DNA of 64,000 nucleotides, from the NCBI RefSeq assembly GCF_017356035.1, contig NZ_JAFIQX010000009.1, positions 62,001 through 126,000 on the forward strand, given 5' to 3'. This DNA is from Longitalea luteola. GTDB taxonomy: Bacteria; Bacteroidota; Bacteroidia; Chitinophagales; Chitinophagaceae. A model generated the notes under the pieces. It saw only the letters and a program-made list of their open reading frames with translations. It searched no databases and was not told the origin of the DNA. The stretch's first letter is position 1, and every line of letters begins with the position of its first letter. Shown here piece by piece: positions 44,157 through 53,275 of this stretch. The position numbers were made by a program, and so were the translations under genes.

Positions 44157-44468
44157 AGAATAGTGTTGATGTGTTGAAATTGCGAATTGATCGCAGCGAA
44201 AATAGGGAGAAAGACAGGAATTTAAGCCATACCGAGGTTGAAAAGTTGAAATGTTAACAAGTTGATAGGTAAAAGATAGCAAAGCTAAGTCGCCGGTTAC
44301 CAGTCACCGGCTGCCAGGGCTCACATCCAAAATTTGCAATTAAAAGCTTCATACAAACACTTAAACCGCCAAAGGTAGACGGCGCTGCGCACGCTACACT
44401 CAAAAATCCCTCTATTAATAATGACTTATACAGCAACCCGGTAACTGGCGCCTGGTAACCGGCAACGA
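44157..44468. other. Noncoding stretch with 8-nt and 7-nt word arrays
   Basis: No gene. It holds an octamer array (44237-44268, GTTGAAAA type, four words), a heptamer block (44288-44315, AGTCGCC/GGTTACC type) and the GH28 stop-anchored array at its right end. Confidence 0.6.
44237..44315. repeat. Octamer array plus heptamer block
   Basis: 44237-44268: GTTGAAAA, GTTGAAAT and two variants, exact 8-nt period. 44288-44315: AGTCGCC, GGTTACC, AGTCACC, GGCTGCC, exact 7-nt period. Confidence 0.8.
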
Positions 44469-44471
44469 TTA
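44437..44471 (-). repeat. Stop-anchored heptamer array after GH28
   Basis: Leftward from the stop (44471-44469): TAATCGT, then TGCCGGT and TACCAGG, then CGCCAGT and TACCGGG, all in register. It is largely complementary to the block at 44288-44315. Confidence 0.8.
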
Positions 44472-45917
44472 TTGCGCCTTTACAGGAACCAATTTGTCAG
44501 GAAACGCAGCCATTCCCTGCAGGTTGTACACTGAAAAACTATCCACGCCGTGGGCTTCGGCCGCATGGGCAAAATATTCAGGCCGGTTCTTGCCCCATTT
44601 CACCGAACAGTTCCGCAGCCGGATATTCTGCGCCTGGTCAAAATAGAACCCAGAAGTACGGCCCTTTACAAATCCTTCCACATCGGCTGGACGGCGGTCG
44701 TACACGCCGCCGGCGATCGCCGTGGTCTTATTCAGCTGCACATCTACTTCATCGAAATAAATATTGGCAATTTTATCGGGCGATTCACCGCTTACATAAA
44801 TGCCGTTCTCACTAATACATTTGATATTAGTGAACGAAATATTGTACACCATGCCTACCCGCCCTTCTGTAGCGCCTTTGGGAAAACGCCAGTTGGCATC
44901 TTTGTGATCGATCTTTGCCCGGCGATAGGCGGTTACATAAATGGGCTCTGCCTTTCCCCACCACACGTCGGAAAATAAATGGCTTTCGATGATCATGTTC
45001 GAAAAGATCACATCATGCACCACGCCTTCGTCGCGGTTTTGTATGCCCACACCGCGGTTACTATTCCTGATGATACAATTGTTGAAAACCACCTGCCGGA
45101 TGGTATCCATGTTTTCAGACCCGATCTTAATAGCACAGCTTCGCGAGGTCATAGTGCAGTTGGTCACGGTGACATTCTCGCAGCGGCCGAACTCCTCATA
45201 TTCACGCCGGTTCTTTAAACAAATGCAATCATCCCCACTCTCGATATAACAATCGCTGATGCGTACATTTTTGCTGTGATCAAGATCGATGCCGTCGCTG
45301 TTGCGCACTTTCAGCGAATTCAATAAAGTGATGCCTGAAATGACCACATCATTACAACCGGCAAGGTGAATGGTCCAGTAAGCGGAATTCCCGATGCGAA
45401 CGTCTTTAATACGAATGTTTGTACCGCCCACGATCGTGAGCACATGCGGACGCGGATCGAGCACATTGAATGGTTTTAGTTCATAGGAATCGTCCAGTTC
45501 CTTACCCATAAACGAAATGCCATTGCCATCGATCTCGCCCAGTCCGCTGATCATGACGTTCTGAATATTTTCGCCGCCGATCCAGATCGTGCCTTCGCCG
45601 GGATTCTCGCGAAAAGCGCTTTTCGTGTACACTTTTTCATTGGGATTGGCCAGCAGCTTGGCGCCTGCTTCTAAATGGAGATCGATGTTCGATCTCAAGT
45701 TGAACGGACCCGCCATAAAAACATGTGCGCCCGGTAGCAGCACCCGGCCACCGCCTGTTTTCGAACAGGCATCGATGGCCCTTTGAATGGCCGGCGCATC
45801 ATTCGTTTTTCCATCACCTTTAGCGCCATAGGTCATTACATTGAAAACACGTTGTGCCTCCACCGAGCAGGTTAAACATAATAGTATATTTATAAAAAGC
45901 AGTTTTTTTAGCATCAT
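44469..45917 (-). CDS. GH28 family pectin-degrading glycosidase (polygalacturonase-like)
   Basis: 482 residues with a signal peptide (KLLFINILLCLTCSVEAQ). Right-handed parallel beta-helix opening VMTYGAKGDGKTNDAPAIQRAIDAC. GH28 active-site aspartates are seen in RNSDGIDLD (Asp208/Asp211) and SGDDCICLKN (Asp229, Asp230). The usual GHG histidine segment is replaced by RSCAIKIGS, and NRGVGIQNRDE takes the place of the usual RIK motif. Such changes occur in exo-acting or side-chain-specific GH28 members, so the exact substrate is open. It starts 9 bp after GH92 and ends locus 2. Confidence 0.9.
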   Translation of the reverse strand: MMLKKLLFINILLCLTCSVEAQRVFNVMTYGAKGDGKTNDAPAIQRAIDACSKTGGGRVLLPGAHVFMAGPFNLRSNIDLHLEAGAKLLANPNEKVYTKSAFRENPGEGTIWIGGENIQNVMISGLGEIDGNGISFMGKELDDSYELKPFNVLDPRPHVLTIVGGTNIRIKDVRIGNSAYWTIHLAGCNDVVISGITLLNSLKVRNSDGIDLDHSKNVRISDCYIESGDDCICLKNRREYEEFGRCENVTVTNCTMTSRSCAIKIGSENMDTIRQVVFNNCIIRNSNRGVGIQNRDEGVVHDVIFSNMIIESHLFSDVWWGKAEPIYVTAYRRAKIDHKDANWRFPKGATEGRVGMVYNISFTNIKCISENGIYVSGESPDKIANIYFDEVDVQLNKTTAIAGGVYDRRPADVEGFVKGRTSGFYFDQAQNIRLRNCSVKWGKNRPEYFAHAAEAHGVDSFSVYNLQGMAAFPDKLVPVKAQ

Positions 45918-45926
45918 GGTTATGTT

Positions 45927-48275
45927 TTATTTATCAGTGAGACTTTTAAGATCCGTCATTGGCTTTGGCCTGGCTTTTTCCTCCGCTCCCCAGGCAGATG
46001 GCTGTTGTTGCAGGTAAAGATCCAGCACCCCGCCCTTCATGAGACCGGCATAGGTGATAAAGTTCTTTTGATATAATTGTCCGTTCAACCTTACCTGTTT
46101 AATATACTTATCACCGGCAGATTGCTTGTGGCAAATGATCTGCAGTTTTTTATTGCCAGGCAATTGCAGGATCACTTTATCGAAGATGGGCGAACAAAGG
46201 AGATGCTCACCCGAAACCGGGTCAACCGGATACAAGCCGATAGCTGCAAACACATACCAGGCGCTCATTTGTCCGGCATCGTCATTGCCGCTGAGCCCGC
46301 CTGGGCCATCGCTGTATTCTTCTTCCAGGATATGCCGCACCACCTGCTGCGTTTTCCAGGGGGATGCGGTGTAGCTGTACAGGAACGGGATCTGGTGGCC
46401 CGGCTCGTTGCCATGCCAGTATTCGTTTTTAGCAAACAGGGTGTCCAGTGAATTTTCCAGGGCTTTTGTTCCGCCCATCAACCGCGCAAGACCAAACACA
46501 TCGTGCGGTACATAGAAGGTGTATTGCCGGGGTGTACCTTCGGTAATGTACGGTTCGCGTTTGTCGGCCTCAAATGGTTCGTACCAGCGGCCATCGCTGT
46601 ATTTGCCCCGCACCAGCCGCACGGCGGTATCAAACACATTTCTATAGTTACAGGCGCGTTTAACCAGTTCTTTATAATCGGCTGTTCTATTCAATCCTTT
46701 TGCCACCATCGCCAGGGCATAATCATCGTAAGCATATTCCAGGGTGCGGCTTACCTGTTCTTTTTTATGAAATGCATCCGGCACACTGTCTTCCATGGGA
46801 ATATAACCGTATTGCAAATACGAGCTCAGGGCCCGCCGCCCTTTACCGTTCACATAGTCTTCCTCGTTCGGTATATCAAAAGCATTTTGCCGCATCAGCT
46901 TATAAACGGCTTCCACGTCATAATTCCTTATCCCTTTTGTATAACAGGAAGCAATAAAAGCAGTTACATGATCGCCGATCATGGCGGCGGTGTAACTGTT
47001 CCAGCAGGGGAAGATCGGTAACCACCCACCTGTTTGTCCTTTCAGGATCATGGAAGACACAAAGTCGCTAACGCGTGCCGGCTGCAAGATTTGTAATAAA
47101 GGCAATTGGGCGCGGTAAATATCCCACATGGAAAAATCATCATAGTACTGCCCCGTAATTAATTTATTAACCTGCGGCCCCTGACCGCGAGTTGTGCGGC
47201 GGCTAGGTGATGAGGTGAGATTCTCCGCAGACGGCGATATAAGCCCTCCGGCGAAGGGTGGATAGATGCCGCTGACATCGCTGTACAACCGCGGATGCTG
47301 CAAGGCATGGTACATGGCGGTATAGAAGATCCGTTTGTCTTTCTCCCGGTTTCCGTGCACCTGTATTTGTGCAAGGGCCTGCTGCCAGGTTTGTTTGGCT
47401 GCCGCCTGCACTGAAGCAAAATCCCAGGTGGCGATCTCAGCGTGCAGGTTTTTCTTTGCTTCCGTTGCACTGCTGAAAGAAGTGCCTATGCGAACGCGCA
47501 GCTTTTCACCTTTTTTTAGCCGGAAACCGGCAAATACACCCTGCTGGCGATTGCTTGCTGTAGTGAGTGCTATATCGCTGAAGGTACCGCCCCGTACCAG
47601 CAATTTTTCAAACTGAATATGAAAATAACCACTGAAACCGGCGCTTTTACCCCAGCCCTGGTAAATGCGATGCACCGGGTTGAACCCCCACACCTCCCCT
47701 GTTACTGAATCGATAAATACCTGTCCTTGCTTTCTGTCGCTGTTGGGCATTATCAGCAGGAACAAACTATCGTCCTGTTCCAGGGTGAACTGCATCATGC
47801 CACACCGGGCCGTAGCCGTTATTTCTGTGGTGCAATGATAAGCGGGCAATTCCACTTTATAATAAGCCGGGGTGCTTGTCTCACTGGCATGGAAAAACGG
47901 CGTTGCATAATCGGAGATCCGTAAGGAGCCGGTCACCGGCATGATGGTCATACTGCCATAATCCTGCATACAGGAACCGCTGATCCAGTGGGTACCACGG
48001 AAACCGCTGATCAAACTGTCTTTATAAAAATAGGGCGGAACACATTTGGTTTCGCCTGTTCTTGTCTGCGGCGTCCATTGCGTCATCCCGAAAGGCAGCC
48101 CGACGGCCGGAATGGTATTGGCATTTTTTTCGGAACCAGCCTCACTGTGTTTTTGGGCGGCGGCCGTTGTTGAGGGGGCGGTGCCTGATAATGGTTGTAC
48201 GTATTGTAATAAATCCTGGCTATGTAAACTTACCGGTAAACAGGTTATGAGAAGTATTGTTAGTTTGAAGTTCAT
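45927..48275 (-). CDS. GH92 family alpha-mannosidase-like protein
   Basis: 782 residues with a signal peptide (LTILLITCLPVSLHSQ). GH92 features: NTIPAVGLPFGMTQWTPQT, GFRGTHWISG, the (alpha/alpha)6 catalytic part SMWDIYRAQLPLLQ with GGWLPIFPCWNSY, and the signature GGLSGNDDAGQMSAWYVFAAIGLYPVDP. Calcium-dependent exo-alpha-mannosidases have this fold. Pairing with GH28 is unusual for a plain mannan locus. Its first codons (MNFKLT) lie in a 7-nt word array that runs from the upstream spacer into the gene. A hairpin terminator separates it from susD 98 bp upstream. Confidence 0.9.
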   Translation of the reverse strand: MNFKLTILLITCLPVSLHSQDLLQYVQPLSGTAPSTTAAAQKHSEAGSEKNANTIPAVGLPFGMTQWTPQTRTGETKCVPPYFYKDSLISGFRGTHWISGSCMQDYGSMTIMPVTGSLRISDYATPFFHASETSTPAYYKVELPAYHCTTEITATARCGMMQFTLEQDDSLFLLIMPNSDRKQGQVFIDSVTGEVWGFNPVHRIYQGWGKSAGFSGYFHIQFEKLLVRGGTFSDIALTTASNRQQGVFAGFRLKKGEKLRVRIGTSFSSATEAKKNLHAEIATWDFASVQAAAKQTWQQALAQIQVHGNREKDKRIFYTAMYHALQHPRLYSDVSGIYPPFAGGLISPSAENLTSSPSRRTTRGQGPQVNKLITGQYYDDFSMWDIYRAQLPLLQILQPARVSDFVSSMILKGQTGGWLPIFPCWNSYTAAMIGDHVTAFIASCYTKGIRNYDVEAVYKLMRQNAFDIPNEEDYVNGKGRRALSSYLQYGYIPMEDSVPDAFHKKEQVSRTLEYAYDDYALAMVAKGLNRTADYKELVKRACNYRNVFDTAVRLVRGKYSDGRWYEPFEADKREPYITEGTPRQYTFYVPHDVFGLARLMGGTKALENSLDTLFAKNEYWHGNEPGHQIPFLYSYTASPWKTQQVVRHILEEEYSDGPGGLSGNDDAGQMSAWYVFAAIGLYPVDPVSGEHLLCSPIFDKVILQLPGNKKLQIICHKQSAGDKYIKQVRLNGQLYQKNFITYAGLMKGGVLDLYLQQQPSAWGAEEKARPKPMTDLKSLTDK

Positions 48276-48290
48276 GGTTCAAAGTTCACA
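48263..48290. repeat. Heptamer array overlapping the GH92 start codon
   Basis: Four 7-nt words on the plus strand (GTTTGAA, GTTCATG, GTTCAAA, GTTCACA). The second contains the complement of the GH92 ATG, so the first codons of the signal peptide are array-derived. Confidence 0.7.
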
Positions 48291-48300
48291 GTTATTCGGT

Positions 48301-48334
48301 AACAAAGAAAAACTCCAGGCTGGAAAGCCCGGAG
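48301..48334 (-). terminator. Hairpin terminator or attenuator between susD and GH92
   Basis: A 9-bp stem with one mismatch (arms 48313-48321 and 48326-48334, 4-nt loop) followed on the minus strand by TTTTTCTTTG. It lies 40 bp beyond the susD stop and 38 bp before GH92. It could lower expression of the enzymes relative to the transporter pair. Confidence 0.7.
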
Positions 48335-48373
48335 GTCAGTATTTACTGCTACATGATTATGAAAAAAAGGTTG

Positions 48374-49990
48374 TTAATATCCGGGATTGGGTGTCAACTT
48401 AGGGTTTAACATCAATGCAGTAGTAGGTATCGGAAAAATGCGACGGTATTCTTCGTTATTCGTTTTAAAGCCCCATTTACCTTCGTATTTTCCATAACGG
48501 ATCATATCGTTCCGATGCCAGCTTTCCCAGGCAAACTCCCGGCACCTTTCTGCATAAACAAATTCCAGGTCAACAGTGCTCAACGCAGGCGACGTTGTAC
48601 GATTACTGCGTAACATATTAACCAGCGACAACGGCGTGTGCGACAGGGTAGCATTTGCGCCACGCAGGATCGCTTCGGCCTTCATCAGAATGATATCTGA
48701 ATACCGGAACATCGGCACATCATTGTTCTGGTTCCTGTTGGTTGAAGTGGCATCGGGATAGAATTTGATATTTCTGTACCCCATGTTCCAGGCTATTTCA
48801 TCGTTGCCCAAATCAACCAGGGGCACACTTTGACGGAGAACAATGTCAGGGGTCAATTCAACCTGGTAAGTAAACGGTGCTGATCCATCCGATCCGGTAT
48901 AGAACTGATCGTAACCTTTTTTGGTTGTAGTAACCGTAACAGGGGTTACGCCGTCATTCATATACTGTAGCCCGGTGAGCCATTGTTTGTTGCGCACGTC
49001 ATTCGGGTCATTGAAGTTTGCATAGAATTCAGGCAGCGTGCTTCTGGCCGAACTGGGCGTAAAAGGCAGATTGAATTTCTTTGTCTGAGAACGCGGCACA
49101 TCATAACGGGCATGGTACATATATCCGTTCGTGAACAAAGCTGCGCCTGCTGCCGGATCGTAAGGAATGGCGAAAATAAACTCCTTGGTGGAAGGTCCGT
49201 TATTGGGATAGAACATTTGCAAATAAGTAGCCATTGGCTCCAGTGAATATTTTCCTGAACTGATCACACTATCGCAATAGGCGACACAGTCATTATACCG
49301 CTGTGTACCGGTATAATAAGCTGCATTCAGGTACATTTTCGCCAGCAACGCGAAGGCAGTGTATTTGTTCGCCCGGCCATAGGTTGCCTGTCCTACCACA
49401 TTGCTTAAATAAGGCAGGGAAGCTTTAACCTCATCTTCAATAAATTTAAATACTTCTTCCCGCGGGCTTTTTTCTTTGGCTTCAAACTCGCCAAAGGTGG
49501 TAGCAATGGGCACATTACCATACAGATCCATAAACATAAAATAGGTAATGGCGCGCACCATTTTCAGTTCTGCCAGTGCCTGATCTTTTTCTGTTCCTAC
49601 AGGCATGGCTTTATCGAGCACCGAAAGCGCCTGGTTGGTTGCCCCCACTGTTCGCGATAACCAGCTCCAGGTACCGTTGCTATTGCCATGGTCTTTGGTC
49701 CAGGTATGAAAATGCAGGTCGATATAGTTCCTGTTATCATACCAGTTACCGCCGCGAGCCGGCAATATCGCTTCATCGGTGCTTAAGGACTGCATAAAGT
49801 GATAATCCAGTGAATAGTTTCCGCGCAGCGCCATATATGCCGGACCGGCAGCCTGGATGAACTGGGTTGAATTCTGCGGAAAAACTTCAGGTGTCAATTG
49901 GGTAGTAACGGGCACATCTATCTTATGGCAGGCAGTCATGCTTACAACAAGCGCCCCGTAAAAACTTATATTGTTAAGTAACTTTTTCAT
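48374..49990 (-). CDS. SusD/RagB family nutrient-binding outer-membrane lipoprotein (locus 2)
   Basis: 538 residues starting MKKLLNNISFYGALVVSMTACHK, a lipoprotein signal with cysteine near 21. Helical TPR-like core (LAELKMVRAITYFMFMDLYGNVPI) and C-terminal RagB segment (FVYAERCREFAWESWHRNDMIRYGKY, IFPIPTTALMLNPKL). The start at 49990 is chosen for the signal; 50026 would overlap susC. It works with the SusC just upstream (22-bp gap). Confidence 0.96.
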   Translation of the reverse strand: MKKLLNNISFYGALVVSMTACHKIDVPVTTQLTPEVFPQNSTQFIQAAGPAYMALRGNYSLDYHFMQSLSTDEAILPARGGNWYDNRNYIDLHFHTWTKDHGNSNGTWSWLSRTVGATNQALSVLDKAMPVGTEKDQALAELKMVRAITYFMFMDLYGNVPIATTFGEFEAKEKSPREEVFKFIEDEVKASLPYLSNVVGQATYGRANKYTAFALLAKMYLNAAYYTGTQRYNDCVAYCDSVISSGKYSLEPMATYLQMFYPNNGPSTKEFIFAIPYDPAAGAALFTNGYMYHARYDVPRSQTKKFNLPFTPSSARSTLPEFYANFNDPNDVRNKQWLTGLQYMNDGVTPVTVTTTKKGYDQFYTGSDGSAPFTYQVELTPDIVLRQSVPLVDLGNDEIAWNMGYRNIKFYPDATSTNRNQNNDVPMFRYSDIILMKAEAILRGANATLSHTPLSLVNMLRSNRTTSPALSTVDLEFVYAERCREFAWESWHRNDMIRYGKYEGKWGFKTNNEEYRRIFPIPTTALMLNPKLTPNPGY

Positions 49991-50012
49991 ATTTGTAGTT
50001 TGTTCGTTAAAA

Positions 50013-53000
50013 TTATAATGACACATTCACCCCAAACAGAATAGTACGGGTCTTGGGATAGAAATTATTGGCATCAATACCGGGCGCCATACCGCCCTGG
50101 TTGATCTCGGGATCGATACCTGTATATTTTGTAATAACGAACGCGTTGTTAACAGAAGCGTAGATCCTGAGACGCTGTATACCATTGCCCAGTTTCTTTA
50201 AATTATAGCCAAGCGTTGCATTGTCAAGCCGGATATAACTTCCGCTTTCAATAAAGCGGGTAGAATACTTATAGACGTTGACATCAGCAGGCAATTCATT
50301 CTGCGCATCTACCAGGATGTTGGTGCGTTGTGCATCCGCTGGCCTGAACAGGTCGGCACGGGTAGCATTGAAGATCTTGTTACCGAACACACCGCGAAAG
50401 AAAATATTGAGATCAAAATCCCCGTATTTAAGGGTGTTGGTCCAGCCCATCAATAATTTCGGTTGTGGACTGCCGGCATATACATAATCGGCTCCAATGG
50501 CGGGTGAAATAGTAAGCCCTTTTGTGGCGCTGTTGAATTGCGTTACGCCGGCAGCGTTCTGGCCTGCATAATCAAGTGTAAAGAATTGACCTAACGGCCG
50601 GCCTGACTTTCTGATCTGCAGCGTGCTTCCCGTTTGACCGCCGCCATCAGGTTGCGTATAGCGGATAGAGTCGCCACCGGGAAACAGCGGGTTGGTTAAG
50701 CTTGTGATCTCGTTCCTGTTATGAGCCAGGTTCACGCTGGTGGTCCAGGTGAAGGCACTGCTTCGTACCGGCGTTGCAGACAGGCTTAATTCAATTCCCT
50801 TGTTGCTCATGCTGCCGCCATTGGCAACGATAAAACCTACGGGCACCAGAATGGGGTCTACGTCATACGAGTAGATCATACCGGTTGTCTTTTTATCATA
50901 TACTTCAATGGTACCGCTTAACTTACCGTTCAGGGCGGTGAAATCAAGACCGATATTCGAAGTCTTTGTTTTTTCCCATTGCAAATTCGGATTTTCCGCC
51001 TGCGTAGGACCATACGAGCCAACCTGTGCACCATTGTAATAATAGGTGCCCAATGAACCGGAAATAGATTGAGCGGTGTAGGCGCTGAACCCCGTGGCGT
51101 TACCGGTTTCGCCATAGCTGGCTCTTAGTTTAAGGTCGGTGAAGACGTTCTGATTTTTCATAAACTCTTCCTCGCCCAGGCGCCAGGCTACCCCTACAGC
51201 CGGGAAGTAACCCCATTGTTCGTTGGCGCCGAAAACCGAGCCACCATCTCTTCTTACAGAAGCCTGTAACAGGTACCGGTCGCGGAAACTATAGTTCAAT
51301 CGTGCAAAATCAGAGATGAGGCGTGTTTTGTAGTAAGCATTCGGATCGCCAAAATTCACCCGGTAAGATGTAACCGCGTACGGGTTGCTGAGCGCCAGGT
51401 TCTGGTAACTGATATTATCAACGGGGAAGTTGGTGCTTGTTGCCTGGAAGCCATCGTTCACCACGTTCTCCTGCCAGCTATACCCTAACACGGCATTGAT
51501 AGAATGATCATTGATCTTTCTGTTCCAGGTAATGAATGTTTCCAGGATCTTATTATTACTTTGATAGGTATTCCGCAAGGCCGCGCCGTTGGTACCAAAA
51601 TTCTGGATAGTATGCACCAATGGCGGATCTGGATTATTATAAAAAGTGGCTGTGTTATAATTGCGACCGTAATAACTGTCATAATATTCACCATGCAGGG
51701 AACTGTTGTTCTGGTACGACAGGTTCAGGTCATAGGTTAAACCGAAGGGCAGTTTTACGTGGGTGTTAAAACTACCGATCAGGGTATTGTATTTGGTGTT
51801 ATCCTTTGCATGATCGATAAGTGCAACCGGATTAAAATAGTTGGTTCCTGTCAGGTTCTCAAAATGCGTTCCATCTTCATTGTATACAGGAGAAACCGGC
51901 AGGTACCGCAGCGCCTGCAGCAATACTACGTTCTGTTGTGGAGTAGCATTGGCGTTGCTGTTTGAATTGGCGACATTCAGCGAGAACTTCACTTTGTCAT
52001 TCAGCACAGAATGTTCCAGGGCCAACCGGGCAATAATACGCGTGAGGTCACTGCCCTTTAGAATACCTTCCTTTTTAAAATAGTTCAAACTGGCGCTGTA
52101 TGTACCGTGGTCGCCACCACCGCTGAAAGAAAGATTGTGGTTGTGGGAAAACGCATTGTCTCTTTGCACTTCTTTCTGCCAGTCGGTATTGGCGCCTTTA
52201 TCGTCGTTCGGTGAAAAAGAAGCACCATTCTTCTCAAGGAAAGCGCGTAGCTGACCTGCATCCATTACATCAAGCGTGTTCGACACCTTTTCCAACCCAA
52301 CATAACCGCTATAGGTAACCTGGCCCGGGCCTTTTCTGCCGCGTTTGGTAGTAACCATGATGACCCCGTTGGCAGCCCGGTTACCATAGATGGCTGTAGC
52401 AGCCGCATCTTTCAATACATCTATAGAAACGATATCATCAGGAGCAACCGCTGAAATGTCGGCGCCCGGAATATTATCAATTACATAAAATGGCGATTGA
52501 GAACTGTTCAATGTGGAAGCACCGCGCAGGATCACAGCAGCCGGTCTGTTGGGGTCGCCACTGGCTGAAATATTTAAACCCGGTACCTTACCCTGCAACA
52601 ACTGGCCCACATCGCTGATGGCGCCCCTGTTCAGGTCTTCGGGCTTAACAGTGGTAATGGCGCTTGTGAGGTTCTTGCGGGAGCTTTTACCATAACCAAC
52701 CACCACTACATCGCCCATCAGCAGCGCCGATGTGCGCATGGTTATATCAAGCGCTGTACTACTTCCAACCAGTACCTCCTGGTTCTCCAGTGAAACGCCA
52801 CTGAACACCAGTGTTTCGCCTGTTTGCGCAGGGATATTGAATTGTCCATTCGACCTGGTAACTGTAACGATATTCTTTCCTTTTACTGCGACCGACACCC
52901 CTGCCATAGGGCGGCCTGTAGAATCTTTTACTGTTCCGGTAATTTCCTGGGATTGCGCCAGCATGTAGAGCGGCGTTAAGCAAAGCAGCAGCAATAAGCG

Positions 53001-53042
53001 GATACCCGCACCTTTTGGGAGCGACCGACGAAGCAATAGCAT
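50013..53042 (-). CDS. SusC/RagA family TonB-linked outer-membrane transporter (locus 2)
   Basis: 1009 residues. Signal peptide (GIRLLLLLCLTPLYMLAQ), carboxypeptidase-D-like domain (ITGTVKDSTGRPMAGVSVAVKG), TonB-box region DVVVVGYGKSSRK, plug (NISASGDPNRPAAVILRGAS, FYVIDNIPG, IVSIDVLKDAAATAIYGNRAANGV) and a barrel ending YPKTRTILFGVNVSL. First gene of the operon susC-susD-(hairpin)-GH92-GH28. No dedicated sensor or sigma/anti-sigma pair adjoins it, so regulation is not evident; a 16-bp palindrome lies 66 bp upstream. Confidence 0.97.
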   Translation of the reverse strand: MLLLRRSLPKGAGIRLLLLLCLTPLYMLAQSQEITGTVKDSTGRPMAGVSVAVKGKNIVTVTRSNGQFNIPAQTGETLVFSGVSLENQEVLVGSSTALDITMRTSALLMGDVVVVGYGKSSRKNLTSAITTVKPEDLNRGAISDVGQLLQGKVPGLNISASGDPNRPAAVILRGASTLNSSQSPFYVIDNIPGADISAVAPDDIVSIDVLKDAAATAIYGNRAANGVIMVTTKRGRKGPGQVTYSGYVGLEKVSNTLDVMDAGQLRAFLEKNGASFSPNDDKGANTDWQKEVQRDNAFSHNHNLSFSGGGDHGTYSASLNYFKKEGILKGSDLTRIIARLALEHSVLNDKVKFSLNVANSNSNANATPQQNVVLLQALRYLPVSPVYNEDGTHFENLTGTNYFNPVALIDHAKDNTKYNTLIGSFNTHVKLPFGLTYDLNLSYQNNSSLHGEYYDSYYGRNYNTATFYNNPDPPLVHTIQNFGTNGAALRNTYQSNNKILETFITWNRKINDHSINAVLGYSWQENVVNDGFQATSTNFPVDNISYQNLALSNPYAVTSYRVNFGDPNAYYKTRLISDFARLNYSFRDRYLLQASVRRDGGSVFGANEQWGYFPAVGVAWRLGEEEFMKNQNVFTDLKLRASYGETGNATGFSAYTAQSISGSLGTYYYNGAQVGSYGPTQAENPNLQWEKTKTSNIGLDFTALNGKLSGTIEVYDKKTTGMIYSYDVDPILVPVGFIVANGGSMSNKGIELSLSATPVRSSAFTWTTSVNLAHNRNEITSLTNPLFPGGDSIRYTQPDGGGQTGSTLQIRKSGRPLGQFFTLDYAGQNAAGVTQFNSATKGLTISPAIGADYVYAGSPQPKLLMGWTNTLKYGDFDLNIFFRGVFGNKIFNATRADLFRPADAQRTNILVDAQNELPADVNVYKYSTRFIESGSYIRLDNATLGYNLKKLGNGIQRLRIYASVNNAFVITKYTGIDPEINQGGMAPGIDANNFYPKTRTILFGVNVSL

Positions 53043-53107
53043 AACAAACGTTTTAGGTTAAAGTGTTAATTCTTCCTTCTGATTTTCTGGTCAAATAAAT
53101 GTATTCA

Positions 53108-53123
53108 ATACACTTAAGTGTAT
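53108..53123. promoter_or_regulatory. 16-bp perfect palindrome upstream of locus 2 susC
   Basis: ATACACTTAAGTGTAT is a perfect palindrome 66 bp upstream of the susC start codon, in the 233-bp gap after the inositol oxygenase gene. It is a plausible operator for a dimeric regulator. It does not resemble the LacI-type sites found nearby. Confidence 0.4.
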
Positions 53124-53127
53124 AGTT

Positions 53128-53159
53128 CCAAAAAAACACAACTACCTGGAGGTTGTGTT
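53128..53159 (-). terminator. Terminator of the inositol oxygenase gene
   Basis: A perfect 8-bp stem (AACACAAC, arms 53135-53142 and 53152-53159) followed on the minus strand by a T-run ending TTTTTTTGG. It lies about 115 bp beyond the stop codon. A second small inverted repeat, CTATGTG-4-CACATAG at 53199-53216, lies between. Confidence 0.75.
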
Positions 53160-53275
53160 TATAAAGTTGATCAATAATTCGCGTGCAGGTTCATTGAACT
53201 ATGTGTAACCACATAGCTGATCTTCTCATTTTTAAATAAAATAAGGAATGGATAAAGTTTCGGGTGGGACTGCTC

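Noticed and set aside
53046-53053. AAACGTTT just upstream of locus 2 susC as a third LacI operator
   Set aside because: Only the 8-bp core fits, without the outer CG pairs seen in the two matching sites.
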